The notes beneath the pieces were generated by a model. The model was not told the DNA's origin. It did not search any database and was given only the letters and a program-made list of their open reading frames with translations. The translations under genes were made by a program, and so were the position numbers. This document shows, piece after piece, positions 1 to 6,006 of a stretch of 6,035 bases of DNA; within the stretch, counting starts at the first letter, position 1, and each line of letters begins with the position of its first letter. The stretch comes from an uncultured Clostridium sp. (GTDB lineage Bacteria; Bacillota_A; Clostridia; TANB77; CAG-508): positions 1-6,035 of the forward strand of contig CANCZH010000089.1 in assembly GCA_947382445.1 (NCBI GenBank). Direction: 5' to 3'.

Positions 1-233
1 TTTGCATTTAAACTTCTTGTTTCTGTGCTCCAATCCATGCTTACATCTACTTCATAATCTACTACATTTTTTGTTAATACTAGGAATTCATTTGTTAAAC
101 TTAGTTTTTGTTCAACATTAATGATAAGTGGTGAAATACTTGTTACCGTTCCAAACATAATATTTGATGGTGTTGCTTCGTCTATTGCTTCTTTTGCTGC
201 TTTTTTTATTATGTTTAATAATTGCTCACTCAT
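1..233 (-). CDS. xkdR: XkdR-like baseplate-associated protein (DUF2577), N-terminal part, cut by window edge
   Basis: The first 77 codons of a gene run off the low-coordinate end of the window with no stop. The protein starts MSEQLLNIIKKAAKEAIDEA, a short amphipathic helix, followed by FGTVTSISPLIINVEQKL and then LTNEFLVLT. This small beta-rich pattern (G-x-V-x-S-x-x-P-L-x-I-x-V-x-Q) is what I recognise from the DUF2577/XkdR family of PBSX-type contractile tails. Family members are small (roughly 100-150 residues), lie directly after the hub gene and are presumed baseplate components; their exact role is not settled. The ATG overlaps the stop of the hub gene as ATGA (4 bases), and a strong Shine-Dalgarno lies 10 bases upstream, so the start is secure and translation is probably coupled to the hub gene. 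An XkdS-like (DUF2634) gene is expected next, outside the window. Confidence 0.85.
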   Translation of the reverse strand, partial: MSEQLLNIIKKAAKEAIDEATPSNIMFGTVTSISPLIINVEQKLSLTNEFLVLTKNVVDYEVDVSMDWSTETRSLNA

Positions 234-1192
234 GATATAAATTCTCCTCCTTTTAATGTTAAATCCATAAAATGTTCATCATTTTTAAATATATGTTTTA
301 CTTTTTCCACTACCATAAAATTTTGAACTTTTATATCGCCTAGATCTAATTTTACTATTACACTTGATCCTCCTCTTACTCTTATATCTCCTAGTGCATT
401 TTTAATGGTTAATTTTCTGGTTTTCTTGTTATATAATTGTAATAGTGCATCAGCCTTGGCTTTTGCATTAGTATTATTTTGTAATTTTTCAAAGTATTGT
501 AAAATTCCCCATTCATTGATTTTTGAACTATCTTTTGTTATATACACTTCTCTTTTTCCTGTATCCTTATTTTCGTAAATTAGTTTAATTTGGTTATATG
601 TTTGTTCATCTATACTTGATTTATAATCGAAATTTTCCCCTGTTTCTTCATCAATAATTAAACCTAATTTTAATCTTTCAATGCCTTGTAAGCATATCTT
701 TCCAAAATTATCATACAATACATATAATTCTTTTTTGTTTTGCAATGTCATATCTATTGCATTTTGTGCTATATCAAACAATGTTTTATTATCTTCTACT
801 CTTGATGGTATAATATAATCCGTATATTCTATTGTACCTATATTTAGTAAAAAATCTTTTGCTATCATTGTTACAACATCACCAGCAGTTTTATTTTTAT
901 ACACATATGTATCTTTATTCTTGAAATATCTTAATTGGTCATAGCAAGTTACCGTAATTATCTTGTCTTTGGTCCTACCTTTACTAAATACAAATCCATA
1001 AAATGCTTTTGTATTTCCAAATGAAAATCTTATCGGATTTCCCTCTTGAAAATTTATCGAGTCATCTTTTAAGACTTTAAATGTAAACTTACCTGGTACT
1101 CCTTTTCTTTCAGTTTCCCATGTTACATCTTCCTGGACCACAGGCTCATATACAGTAGATCCATTTTGAATTAATATTTCTACTTTATCCAT
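230..1192 (-). CDS. xkdQ: XkdQ/YqbQ-like baseplate hub protein
   Basis: This 320-residue protein has the length and composition of the XkdQ/YqbQ family, the PBSX counterpart of the T4 gp27 / Mu gpP hub that forms the ring under the tail tube and carries the spike. The N-terminal part (about 1-90) is beta-rich with the hub-type stretch WETERKGVPGKFTFKVLKD (25-43) and a GFVFSKGR turn (66-73). A middle alpha/beta part (about 100-200) includes TAGDVVTMIAKDFL (102-115) and LFDIAQNAIDMTL (138-150). The C-terminal beta part (about 257-318) ends VKHIFKNDEHFMDLTLKGGEF. I see no catalytic motif of a lysozyme or peptidase, so the 'hydrolase' label sometimes given to this family is not supported here. 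The start ATG has AGGAG 7 bases upstream and lies 13 bases after the stop of the LysM gene. The stop overlaps the next gene. Confidence 0.87.
   Translation of the reverse strand: MDKVEILIQNGSTVYEPVVQEDVTWETERKGVPGKFTFKVLKDDSINFQEGNPIRFSFGNTKAFYGFVFSKGRTKDKIITVTCYDQLRYFKNKDTYVYKNKTAGDVVTMIAKDFLLNIGTIEYTDYIIPSRVEDNKTLFDIAQNAIDMTLQNKKELYVLYDNFGKICLQGIERLKLGLIIDEETGENFDYKSSIDEQTYNQIKLIYENKDTGKREVYITKDSSKINEWGILQYFEKLQNNTNAKAKADALLQLYNKKTRKLTIKNALGDIRVRGGSSVIVKLDLGDIKVQNFMVVEKVKHIFKNDEHFMDLTLKGGEFIS
244..251 (-). promoter_or_regulatory. Ribosome binding site of the xkdR-like gene, inside the hub gene
   Basis: On the minus strand the sequence reads AAAAGGAGGAG, 10 bases before the ATG at 233. It lies inside the last codons of the hub gene, where it encodes Lys-Gly-Gly-Glu. 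It is the strongest Shine-Dalgarno match in the window and fixes the start at 233. Confidence 0.85.
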
Positions 1193-1199
1193 AGCACCA

Positions 1200-1204
1200 C
1201 TCCT
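1200..1204 (-). promoter_or_regulatory. Ribosome binding site of the xkdQ-like gene
   Basis: AGGAG on the minus strand, followed by TGGTGCT and the ATG at 1192 (7-base spacing). It occupies almost the whole 13-base gap after the LysM gene and supports the annotated start. Confidence 0.75.
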
Positions 1205-1205
1205 A

Positions 1206-1871
1206 TTATGGTATAGTCAATACTTGACCTGGATATATAAGATTTGGGTTTTTAATTTTATCCCTATTTGCGTTATATATTTTGGTGTATTGACTTCCAT
1301 TTCCATAATATTTTTTTGCTATATTCCATAAGCAATCACCTCTCACAACTGTATAAGTTCTTGTTGTCGGTGCTGATGGTGCTGGCCTTGCTACTACTGG
1401 TGTTGCTACTGGCTTTGGTCTCGCTTGTTTTATCGTGATTTTCATAGTTTTTGTAGAATATTGTTTGTATTGTTTCAAATTAACGGATACTTTTATATCA
1501 AATCCTTGTTTTGCTTCTTCAGTTATTTTATAATCTTCAAGTGATACTTGCATATTTGTATCAAATAATACTGCATTAGTTGGCATTTTTCTTGATACAA
1601 TAAATTGAAATGGTTTCTTACTTATTTTTAATTTTTCCAATTTATCTAAATAGTATATTGGCTTTTTGAAACCATCTTTGTACATAGCAAACGGATATTT
1701 ACTATTTGGTAGTAAAATTTCAAAGCTTATGTCTGTTAGTTTTGCATCTTTTAATATGTTTATTTCTCCATTATTTATTAAAGTTAATGTTTTGTTATTG
1801 TTATTTATTTTAAGCTGTAGCTTTTCTGGTGCAACTGGTAATAATACTTTATCTAAATAAAAATAATACAT
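1206..1871 (-). CDS. xkdP: XkdP-like LysM-domain baseplate protein
   Basis: A 221-residue protein in three parts. Residues 1-149 form a mixed domain opening [18 protein letters not shown] and containing [14 protein letters not shown] (48-61), the usual N-terminal signature of XkdP-type proteins between tape measure and hub. Residues 150-171 are a Pro/Ala linker ([19 protein letters not shown]). Residues 172-221 are one complete LysM module, from [18 protein letters not shown] (173-190) through YNANRD and [14 protein letters not shown] at the extreme C-terminus. There is no signal peptide, so LysM here is probably structural. LysM domains are also found in baseplate proteins of other contractile systems such as T4 gp53, where they help join wedge or tube to hub; that exact equivalence is my inference. 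Peptidoglycan contact during injection is an alternative. The start overlaps the tape measure stop by one base (TAATG), which suggests coupled translation. Confidence 0.88.
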   Translation of the reverse strand: MYYFYLDKVLLPVAPEKLQLKINNNNKTLTLINNGEINILKDAKLTDISFEILLPNSKYPFAMYKDGFKKPIYYLDKLEKLKISKKPFQFIVSRKMPTNAVLFDTNMQVSLEDYKITEEAKQGFDIKVSVNLKQYKQYSTKTMKITIKQARPKPVATPVVARPAPSAPTTRTYTVVRGDCLWNIAKKYYGNGSQYTKIYNANRDKIKNPNLIYPGQVLTIP

Positions 1872-4789
1872 TAATCATGTACCCCCTCTGCTGCAATTTC
1901 CATTGTTTCGTATAATGCATCTTCCAAATATGATACAATTCCATCTAGGTCTGTTTCACTATTTATGTTATTATTATTTGTCATATCAATTCTAATTTCT
2001 GCAGTTGTAAATCTATTTATTACTTCTTGCTCTGCTAGGTCTCTTAAATATTTCAAATCATCTTCAGTAATATCCATTGAGTCTGATATTTTTCCTGTAT
2101 CTCCTTTTATATCTCCTAAATCACTTCCCATACCGCCAAAGTCGTAACTATCCATATTTAATGCATCCTGTATTGCATCTTTTGCTCCATTTACCCAGTC
2201 ATTTCTGTGTGCTACTCTATCATCTCTTGTTGCATTCATTTCAATAGCTGTATTTTGAATACTTGTTGCTCCTGCAGATAATTTTGTAGCAAAGTCTGCT
2301 TTCATATCATTAATTTGGTCTATTGTTCCATCCATTTGGCTGGCCATATCTTGTAATTTTTGATTTCTATCAATTATGTTCTGTGACATATTTGCTGCAA
2401 AATCATCAGCAAATGTTGCCGCTTCAGCATAATCAATACTAACACCTGGTATTTTATTTAATACAGAAATAATACCATTTACGATTGAAACTATACCATT
2501 GTATAAGCCTTGGAATATTGATAAAACTCCTAAACATACTGCCTCGACTCCTGTTTGGAATCCATACCATGCAGTCATTAATCCTAATACTACGGTTTGA
2601 ATTCCTAACCATAAATACATTGCAGCTAATTGTAGTCCATACCATACTGCTTGAATTCCTAATCCAGCAGCCATTATTCCTAATTTTAATGAGTCCCATA
2701 AAAATAAAATTGCTTTTGCAACTTTATCATTAGTAAACCATAAGTATATAAGTACTGCAATTACTGCTAATATAATTAAAGCAATCCAAAACGCAGGACA
2801 TGCTAGCATTGCTGAATTCAATCCCCATTGTGCAGCTGTTGCTGTAGCTTCAACCCCTTTTGCTGTAGCTAACGCATATTCTGCTATTGCTTGTGTTGTT
2901 AATAATACTGTAGCAATTCCACTTGCAATATGCCATGCAATATAAGCTGCTACAATTCCATATATTATCGGTGCTATTCCACTCCAATTTTCTATTATAA
3001 AAGTTCCTATATTGATTATCATATCTAATAATGGATCTACTACTCCTATAAGTGCTGATATTGCTGTTTCTATTCCTTGTATAACCTTTAGTGCTCTTGG
3101 ATCATTTGCTATTTGATTTATTTTATTTAGAATAGGTTGTAGCATTTTTATTGCTATATTTTTTACTTTCGTAAAAATTTGCGACCACGTCATAGGCATT
3201 TGTTCAAATTTATTATTTATACTATCTGCACTAGCAAACATAGCATTTTTTACTATATCTGCTGTTATCTGTCCTTCAGCAGCCATGGCTCTTATTTTTC
3301 CTATATCTACATCTAAATAATCTGCTATTGTTTGAATAATATTAGGTGATGCTTCAAATACTGCATTTAACTCTTCACCACGTAGCACTCCTGAACCTAA
3401 TGCCTGTGTTAATTGTAATGTTGCACTTGATATTTCTTGTTGTGCTGCTCCAGAAATTGCAAATTGTTTATTTAATAATTCTGCAAATGCAATTGTTTCA
3501 TCATTATTTTTAAAGGCTTTTCCTGCATTCATACTTAATTTTGCTACTGCACTGGCCATGTCCATATAATTAGCTCTAGCTCTATTAGCACTTGCAAATA
3601 TTTTATCTTCTAATTCCTGAACACTTCCGCCATCATCAACTATAAGATTTAATCTCGCAGTTGTATTAGTCATTTCATCTGATAAATTCAATAGCTTTTT
3701 CATACCAGATATACCCATTACAGTTAATGCTATACGTTTTAATTTAGTTAGTAAATTATTTGATGTATTAACTCCATTATTCAAACTACTATTAAATTGA
3801 TTTTGTGCATTTATATTTTCTCTTATATTTCTTTCTGCAGAGTCTATATTATTTACTAGTTTTTGATATGCTTCATTTGTTGCTGCAATATCCATTTGAC
3901 TCATAGCTTGTGTTAATTCATTTTGACTTTGTATTGCTTCGTTTAATTGTTGCCTTAATGATTCGACTTGATTACTTGCTTTATCTGCTCCAATTCCTGT
4001 TATTTTTCTTGCTTGAACCTCTTGTAATGTTGTACTTATCTTTGATATTCTATTATTTAAATCATTTATATCGTTTACTGCATTTGGTGGCAGTATATTC
4101 ATTGCTTGAGCTTGATTTTGTATTTTTTGCTGTGATTGTGATAGCTGATTTATCATATTATTTGCTGAAGTTATTTCTTGTTGGTATCTTTCAATACCTG
4201 TGTTTGTGAATACTTGCATATTGGTAGATGGTTGCCATTCTGGCATCTTACTTGCTATACTATCTTGTATTTCTTGTTGATGTTGTAATAAAACACTTTG
4301 TAATTCTGCCATTTTTTGATATTCGCTATTATTGGCCATAAGTAATTGTTTATCTTCTCCAGTAATATTGGATATATCTGTTGCCGTTTGTCTCAATTGT
4401 TCCATTTTTTGTCTTGTATTTTCTAATAAATCATTATATTGTTGTTGACTTGATATATTATTTACTAAATTATCTTTTACTTGAATTCTTTGTACAGTAT
4501 CATCATATAAATTTTGTGCATCATTTTGTTTTGTATTAGTTGTGTTTAATGGTACATTAACTGATGTAGAATTTAATTCTGATAATTGATTTTGAAATTC
4601 GGATGCTGCAATATTGGCTTTTGCAAGTTCTTCCCTTGCTGCTTGTATACTAGTAGTATCAATAGTATTATTTGAAGCACTTTGTATTGATTCAAATGTA
4701 TTTAAGACTAAATTCATTGCGGTATACATCGCTTTAAAGGCTGGAGACATTCCATCTTGTATTTGTATTGCTGTTCTAATTGTTGCCAT
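1871..4789 (-). CDS. xkdO: Tail tape measure protein (XkdO-like)
   Basis: The largest gene, 972 residues, is the tail-length ruler around which the tube is built and which is ejected first at infection. Residues about 40-340 are Gln/Asn-rich predicted coiled coil. Residues about 345-545 are the tape-measure domain, with its typical core at 444-540 ([21 protein letters not shown], 459-479; [22 protein letters not shown], 496-517). Several hydrophobic segments follow (about 575-635 and 665-780), including a Gly/Trp-rich repeat at 702-776. The tail (about 885-972) has [20 protein letters not shown] (912-931) and ends in AAEGVHD, a pattern I associate with clostridial phage and diffocin tape measures. 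I see no fused lysozyme, transglycosylase or NlpC/P60 domain. At about 0.15 nm per residue the length predicts a tail near 145 nm if the full chain is used. AAGGAG lies 8 bases before the start. Confidence 0.93.
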   Translation of the reverse strand: MATIRTAIQIQDGMSPAFKAMYTAMNLVLNTFESIQSASNNTIDTTSIQAAREELAKANIAASEFQNQLSELNSTSVNVPLNTTNTKQNDAQNLYDDTVQRIQVKDNLVNNISSQQQYNDLLENTRQKMEQLRQTATDISNITGEDKQLLMANNSEYQKMAELQSVLLQHQQEIQDSIASKMPEWQPSTNMQVFTNTGIERYQQEITSANNMINQLSQSQQKIQNQAQAMNILPPNAVNDINDLNNRISKISTTLQEVQARKITGIGADKASNQVESLRQQLNEAIQSQNELTQAMSQMDIAATNEAYQKLVNNIDSAERNIRENINAQNQFNSSLNNGVNTSNNLLTKLKRIALTVMGISGMKKLLNLSDEMTNTTARLNLIVDDGGSVQELEDKIFASANRARANYMDMASAVAKLSMNAGKAFKNNDETIAFAELLNKQFAISGAAQQEISSATLQLTQALGSGVLRGEELNAVFEASPNIIQTIADYLDVDIGKIRAMAAEGQITADIVKNAMFASADSINNKFEQMPMTWSQIFTKVKNIAIKMLQPILNKINQIANDPRALKVIQGIETAISALIGVVDPLLDMIINIGTFIIENWSGIAPIIYGIVAAYIAWHIASGIATVLLTTQAIAEYALATAKGVEATATAAQWGLNSAMLACPAFWIALIILAVIAVLIYLWFTNDKVAKAILFLWDSLKLGIMAAGLGIQAVWYGLQLAAMYLWLGIQTVVLGLMTAWYGFQTGVEAVCLGVLSIFQGLYNGIVSIVNGIISVLNKIPGVSIDYAEAATFADDFAANMSQNIIDRNQKLQDMASQMDGTIDQINDMKADFATKLSAGATSIQNTAIEMNATRDDRVAHRNDWVNGAKDAIQDALNMDSYDFGGMGSDLGDIKGDTGKISDSMDITEDDLKYLRDLAEQEVINRFTTAEIRIDMTNNNNINSETDLDGIVSYLEDALYETMEIAAEGVHD
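1882..1888 (-). promoter_or_regulatory. Ribosome binding site of the xkdP-like gene, inside the tape measure gene
   Basis: GAGGGGG on the minus strand, 10 bases before the ATG at 1871. It encodes part of the C-terminal Glu-Gly-Val of the tape measure protein. A nearer ATG at 1878 lies only 3 bases from the site and leads to a very short frame, so 1871 is the start. Confidence 0.7.
2462..2686 (-). repeat. 25-residue Gly/Trp repeat within the tape measure protein (three units)
   Basis: Residues 702-726, 727-751 and 752-776 align without gaps. Each unit opens x-L-G-(I/V), with Gly at unit positions 3 and 10; the first two units also share WYG-x-Q at positions 15-19. Gly residues fall at 704/729/754, 711/736/761 and 718/743, giving a 7+7+11 spacing. 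At the DNA level the first two units share the exact 10-mer TCCATACCAT (2561-2570 and 2636-2645, 75 bases apart), and TTGAATTCCTAA recurs at 2597-2608 and 2651-2662 (54 bases apart). The third unit is the most diverged. Confidence 0.7.
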
Positions 4790-4797
4790 ATCTTCAT

Positions 4798-4803
4798 CTC
4801 CTT
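4798..4803 (-). promoter_or_regulatory. Ribosome binding site of the tape measure gene
   Basis: AAGGAG on the minus strand, 8 bases before the ATG at 4789 and just downstream of the hairpin at 4815-4845. It fixes the tape measure start. Confidence 0.8.
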
Positions 4804-4814
4804 TACAAAAATTT

Positions 4815-4845
4815 AAAGAGGTAGATTATTTTCTTCTACCCCTTT
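4815..4845 (-). terminator. Intercistronic hairpin with U-rich tail; possible partial terminator or processing structure
   Basis: On the minus strand AAAGGGGTAGA (4845-4835) pairs with TCTACCTCTTT (4825-4815) over 11 bp with one G-U pair, around a 9-base loop. AAATTTTTG follows the stem. The U run is short and set back by three A residues, so termination would be weak or partial. The loop holds the TAA stop of the frameshifted chaperone (4828-4826), and the tape measure ribosome binding site follows 11 bases after the stem. It could lower tape measure expression relative to tube and chaperone, or act in mRNA processing; the sequence alone does not decide. Confidence 0.45.
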
Positions 4846-5481
4846 TTCCTTTTTTTGCTTTACGTTTCATTTCTTCGTTTTTCTTTTTGTCATCTTCCAT
4901 CTTGATTTGGATCATAGCAATTATCATTGCTTTTTCTCGCCTTGGAAGTGCTTCATATTGACTTGGTAACATTTTGATTTTATGAAAGCAATAGTAAGCA
5001 TAATTTGCATCACTATCGCCTTCTTCAATTAGTTTTTTGCTTGGTCTACCAATTCATCCATTGAGTTAAATCCGTTTGCTTCTTGAACTTTTAGTAAATA
5101 ATCTTGATATTCTCCTGGTGTTAACATTGTTCTTAGTAATTCTTCAGCACTCATTACACCATAACTTTGTTGTAATGTTGCATCATTTAAATCGGGATAT
5201 AGTGTACACTTTGCTGCTAATTTTGCCATATACTCATTTGAATCTGTTTCTGGTTGGAACAGATTTTTCTTTCCTGGCACTTGTACCCTTTTTATACATG
5301 ATTTTCTTATTCTTTCGTCCTCTTCACCAGTTACACATCCGATTTTCCATTCTTCAAATTTCTTTTCTTCTTTTCCTGTTTTCTCATTCTTTACCATTGT
5401 AAAAAATCTTTTTGAAGCCACGTATTTTATAACTTCTTGTTTTGCAGCATTCTCTGCTAAAAAAGCACTAAAATTGCTCAT
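4826..5481 (-). CDS. Frameshifted long form of the tail assembly chaperone (gpGT-like, 218 residues predicted)
   Basis: If ribosomes slip back one base at A_AAA_AAC (5038-5032), they re-read base 5032 and continue for 68 codons to TAA at 4828-4826. The product is the 150-residue XkdN-like protein plus an extension that begins LIEEGDSDANYAYYCFHKIK, continues MLPSQYEALPRREKAMIIAM, and ends in a strongly basic tail (KRKAKKGKRGRRK). The middle (MLPSQYEALPRREKAMI) resembles the C-terminal 'T' part of other frameshifted chaperones, typically (M/L)-P-S-x-(F/Y)-x-x-L-P-x-x-E-(R/K)-A. No independent ribosome binding site with an early ATG was seen for the extension. By analogy with lambda gpG/gpGT, the extension would recruit the tape measure protein encoded immediately downstream, while the shared N-terminal part coats it. 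Coordinates span both frames; the join is at 5032. Expression by frameshifting is inferred, not shown. Confidence 0.82.
4984..5023 (-). promoter_or_regulatory. Stem-loop downstream of the slippery site (frameshift stimulator)
   Basis: On the minus strand GAAGGCGATAGTGA (5023-5010) pairs with TTACTATTGCTTTC (4997-4984) over 14 uninterrupted pairs, three of them G-U. The apex can extend by GCA/TGC (5008-5006 with 5000-4998) past one bulged T, leaving a 5-base loop. The stem begins 8 bases after the slippery heptamer, within or close to the spacing usual for -1 stimulators. Confidence 0.7.
5029..5481 (-). CDS. xkdN: XkdN-like tail assembly chaperone (short form, gpG-like)
   Basis: A 150-residue soluble, charged protein lying between the tube and tape measure genes, as XkdN does in PBSX. 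Recognisable parts are the helical start NFSAFLAENAAKQE (3-16), a beta section with FEEWKIGCVTGEEDERIRKS (42-61) and KRVQVPGKKNLFQPETDSNEY (64-84), then the helical end AAKCTLYPDL (89-98), SYGVMSAEELLRTMLTPGEY (106-125) and NSMDELVDQAKN (139-150). Proteins of this class coat the tape measure during assembly and are absent from the mature tail. This short form is made when ribosomes read through to TAA without slipping and should be the major product. The start has only AAGGA 6 bases upstream, a weaker site than its neighbours, after a 35-base AT-rich gap from the tube gene. The long form is listed separately. Confidence 0.88.
   Translation of the reverse strand: MSNFSAFLAENAAKQEVIKYVASKRFFTMVKNEKTGKEEKKFEEWKIGCVTGEEDERIRKSCIKRVQVPGKKNLFQPETDSNEYMAKLAAKCTLYPDLNDATLQQSYGVMSAEELLRTMLTPGEYQDYLLKVQEANGFNSMDELVDQAKN
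5032..5038 (-). promoter_or_regulatory. Programmed -1 ribosomal frameshift site A_AAA_AAC
   Basis: The zero frame reads GCA AAA AAC TAA at the end of the chaperone gene, so the heptamer A AAA AAC has the X_XXY_YYZ phase needed for tandem slippage. The stop codon follows directly. The -1 frame is open for 68 codons and a stem-loop follows at the right distance. A_AAA_AAC is a known -1 slippery heptamer; lambda uses G_GGA_AAG for the same purpose. Confidence 0.85.
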
Positions 5482-5487
5482 AATCTT

Positions 5488-5492
5488 TCCTT
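5488..5492 (-). promoter_or_regulatory. Weak ribosome binding site of the xkdN-like gene
   Basis: AAGGA on the minus strand inside a purine run (GAAAGAAGGAAAG), 6 bases before the ATG at 5481. It lacks the GGAG core seen before several neighbouring genes. A lower initiation rate than for the tube gene would fit the lower chaperone need, but this is inference. Confidence 0.55.
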
Positions 5493-5516
5493 CTTTCTAA
5501 CTAATTTTTTTTAATT

Positions 5517-5990
5517 TTATTGCATACCTGCTAATAATGAATATTTTTCTGGTATTTCAAAGTCTTCAAATGTAAAGTCTAAATCTTCATCTAAATATTC
5601 TGCATCTGCATCAAATTTGGTTAATAAACCACCATCTAGGTTACAGTCTTTTAATATTACTGTTTGTCTACCAACTGAAGAAATAGGATCCTCATTTGTT
5701 ACTTGAATATCAAAGTAGATATCCTCTCCAGTTCTTTTGAATTTCTCCAATACTTCTCTAAATATTGAAGTATTATAGTGGAATGTTGCTGTTCCTGTTC
5801 CACTCCATCCTGTTGATTTATTTCCTTTACCTGTTTTTCCTAAAATAGGAATTTCAGACTTTGTTTTTTCTATGCTTGCCTCTAGTGATATAGCTTGCAT
5901 AAAATTATATCTTTTTCCTTCAATTGTAACATAACATTCTGCTTGACTTCCAGCAATAGAGTCTTGTGCTCTCATTGTATTATTATTCAT
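5517..5990 (-). CDS. xkdM: XkdM-like tail tube protein
   Basis: A 157-residue protein that forms the inner tube of the contractile tail as stacked hexamers. It matches the XkdM pattern: RAQDSIAGSQAECYVTIEGK (7-26), the long hairpin region with LEASIEKTKSEIPILGKTGK (36-55), GWSGTGTATFHYNTSIFREV (61-80), FDIQVTNEDPISSVGRQTVI (93-112) and the C-terminal EDLDFTFEDFEIPE (135-148). The acidic strand near the end and the GWSGTGT turn are typical of the family. AAAGGAG lies 9 bases before the first ATG; an in-frame Met at residue 6 is a less likely start because it sits 24 bases from that site. In PBSX-like loci the sheath gene (XkdK) comes immediately before it and would lie beyond position 6035. 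The gene ends with TAA and is followed by a 35-base gap before the chaperone gene. Confidence 0.92.
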   Translation of the reverse strand: MNNNTMRAQDSIAGSQAECYVTIEGKRYNFMQAISLEASIEKTKSEIPILGKTGKGNKSTGWSGTGTATFHYNTSIFREVLEKFKRTGEDIYFDIQVTNEDPISSVGRQTVILKDCNLDGGLLTKFDADAEYLDEDLDFTFEDFEIPEKYSLLAGMQ

Positions 5991-5999
5991 AATAAATTT

Positions 6000-6006
6000 C
6001 TCCTTT
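6000..6006 (-). promoter_or_regulatory. Ribosome binding site of the xkdM-like gene
   Basis: AAAGGAG on the minus strand, 9 bases before the ATG at 5990. It supports the first of two nearby Met codons as the start. Confidence 0.8.

Noticed and set aside
230..1192. Hydrolase or peptidase function for the hub protein
   Set aside because: The label is sometimes attached to this family, but I see no catalytic triad, metal-binding motif or lysozyme pattern.
2454..2699. 81-codon minus-strand open frame inside the tape measure gene
   Set aside because: It is an alternative-frame shadow of the Gly/Trp repeat region; the sequence is Ile/Asn/Arg/Ser-rich with no recognisable domain and no ribosome binding site of note.
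3910..4209. Leu-rich 99-codon plus-strand open frame
   Set aside because: It is antisense to the Gln/Asn-rich coiled coil of the tape measure. The Leu runs arise from complementing CAA/AAT-type codons, so membrane-protein appearance is an artefact.
4614..4961. 115-codon plus-strand open frame across the tape measure start and chaperone extension
   Set aside because: It is antisense to two well-supported genes and has no good ribosome binding site. Its Ile/Leu/Phe-rich hydrophobic composition is what reversed Lys/Glu/Asn-rich AT coding DNA gives.
5076..5402. 108-codon plus-strand open frame opposite the chaperone gene
   Set aside because: Antisense shadow of a family-recognised gene, with low-complexity Leu/Phe composition and no recognisable domain.
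5482..5516. AT-rich gap between tube and chaperone genes as a promoter or terminator
   Set aside because: There is no GC stem and no spaced -35/-10 pair; A-runs are expected in DNA of this composition.
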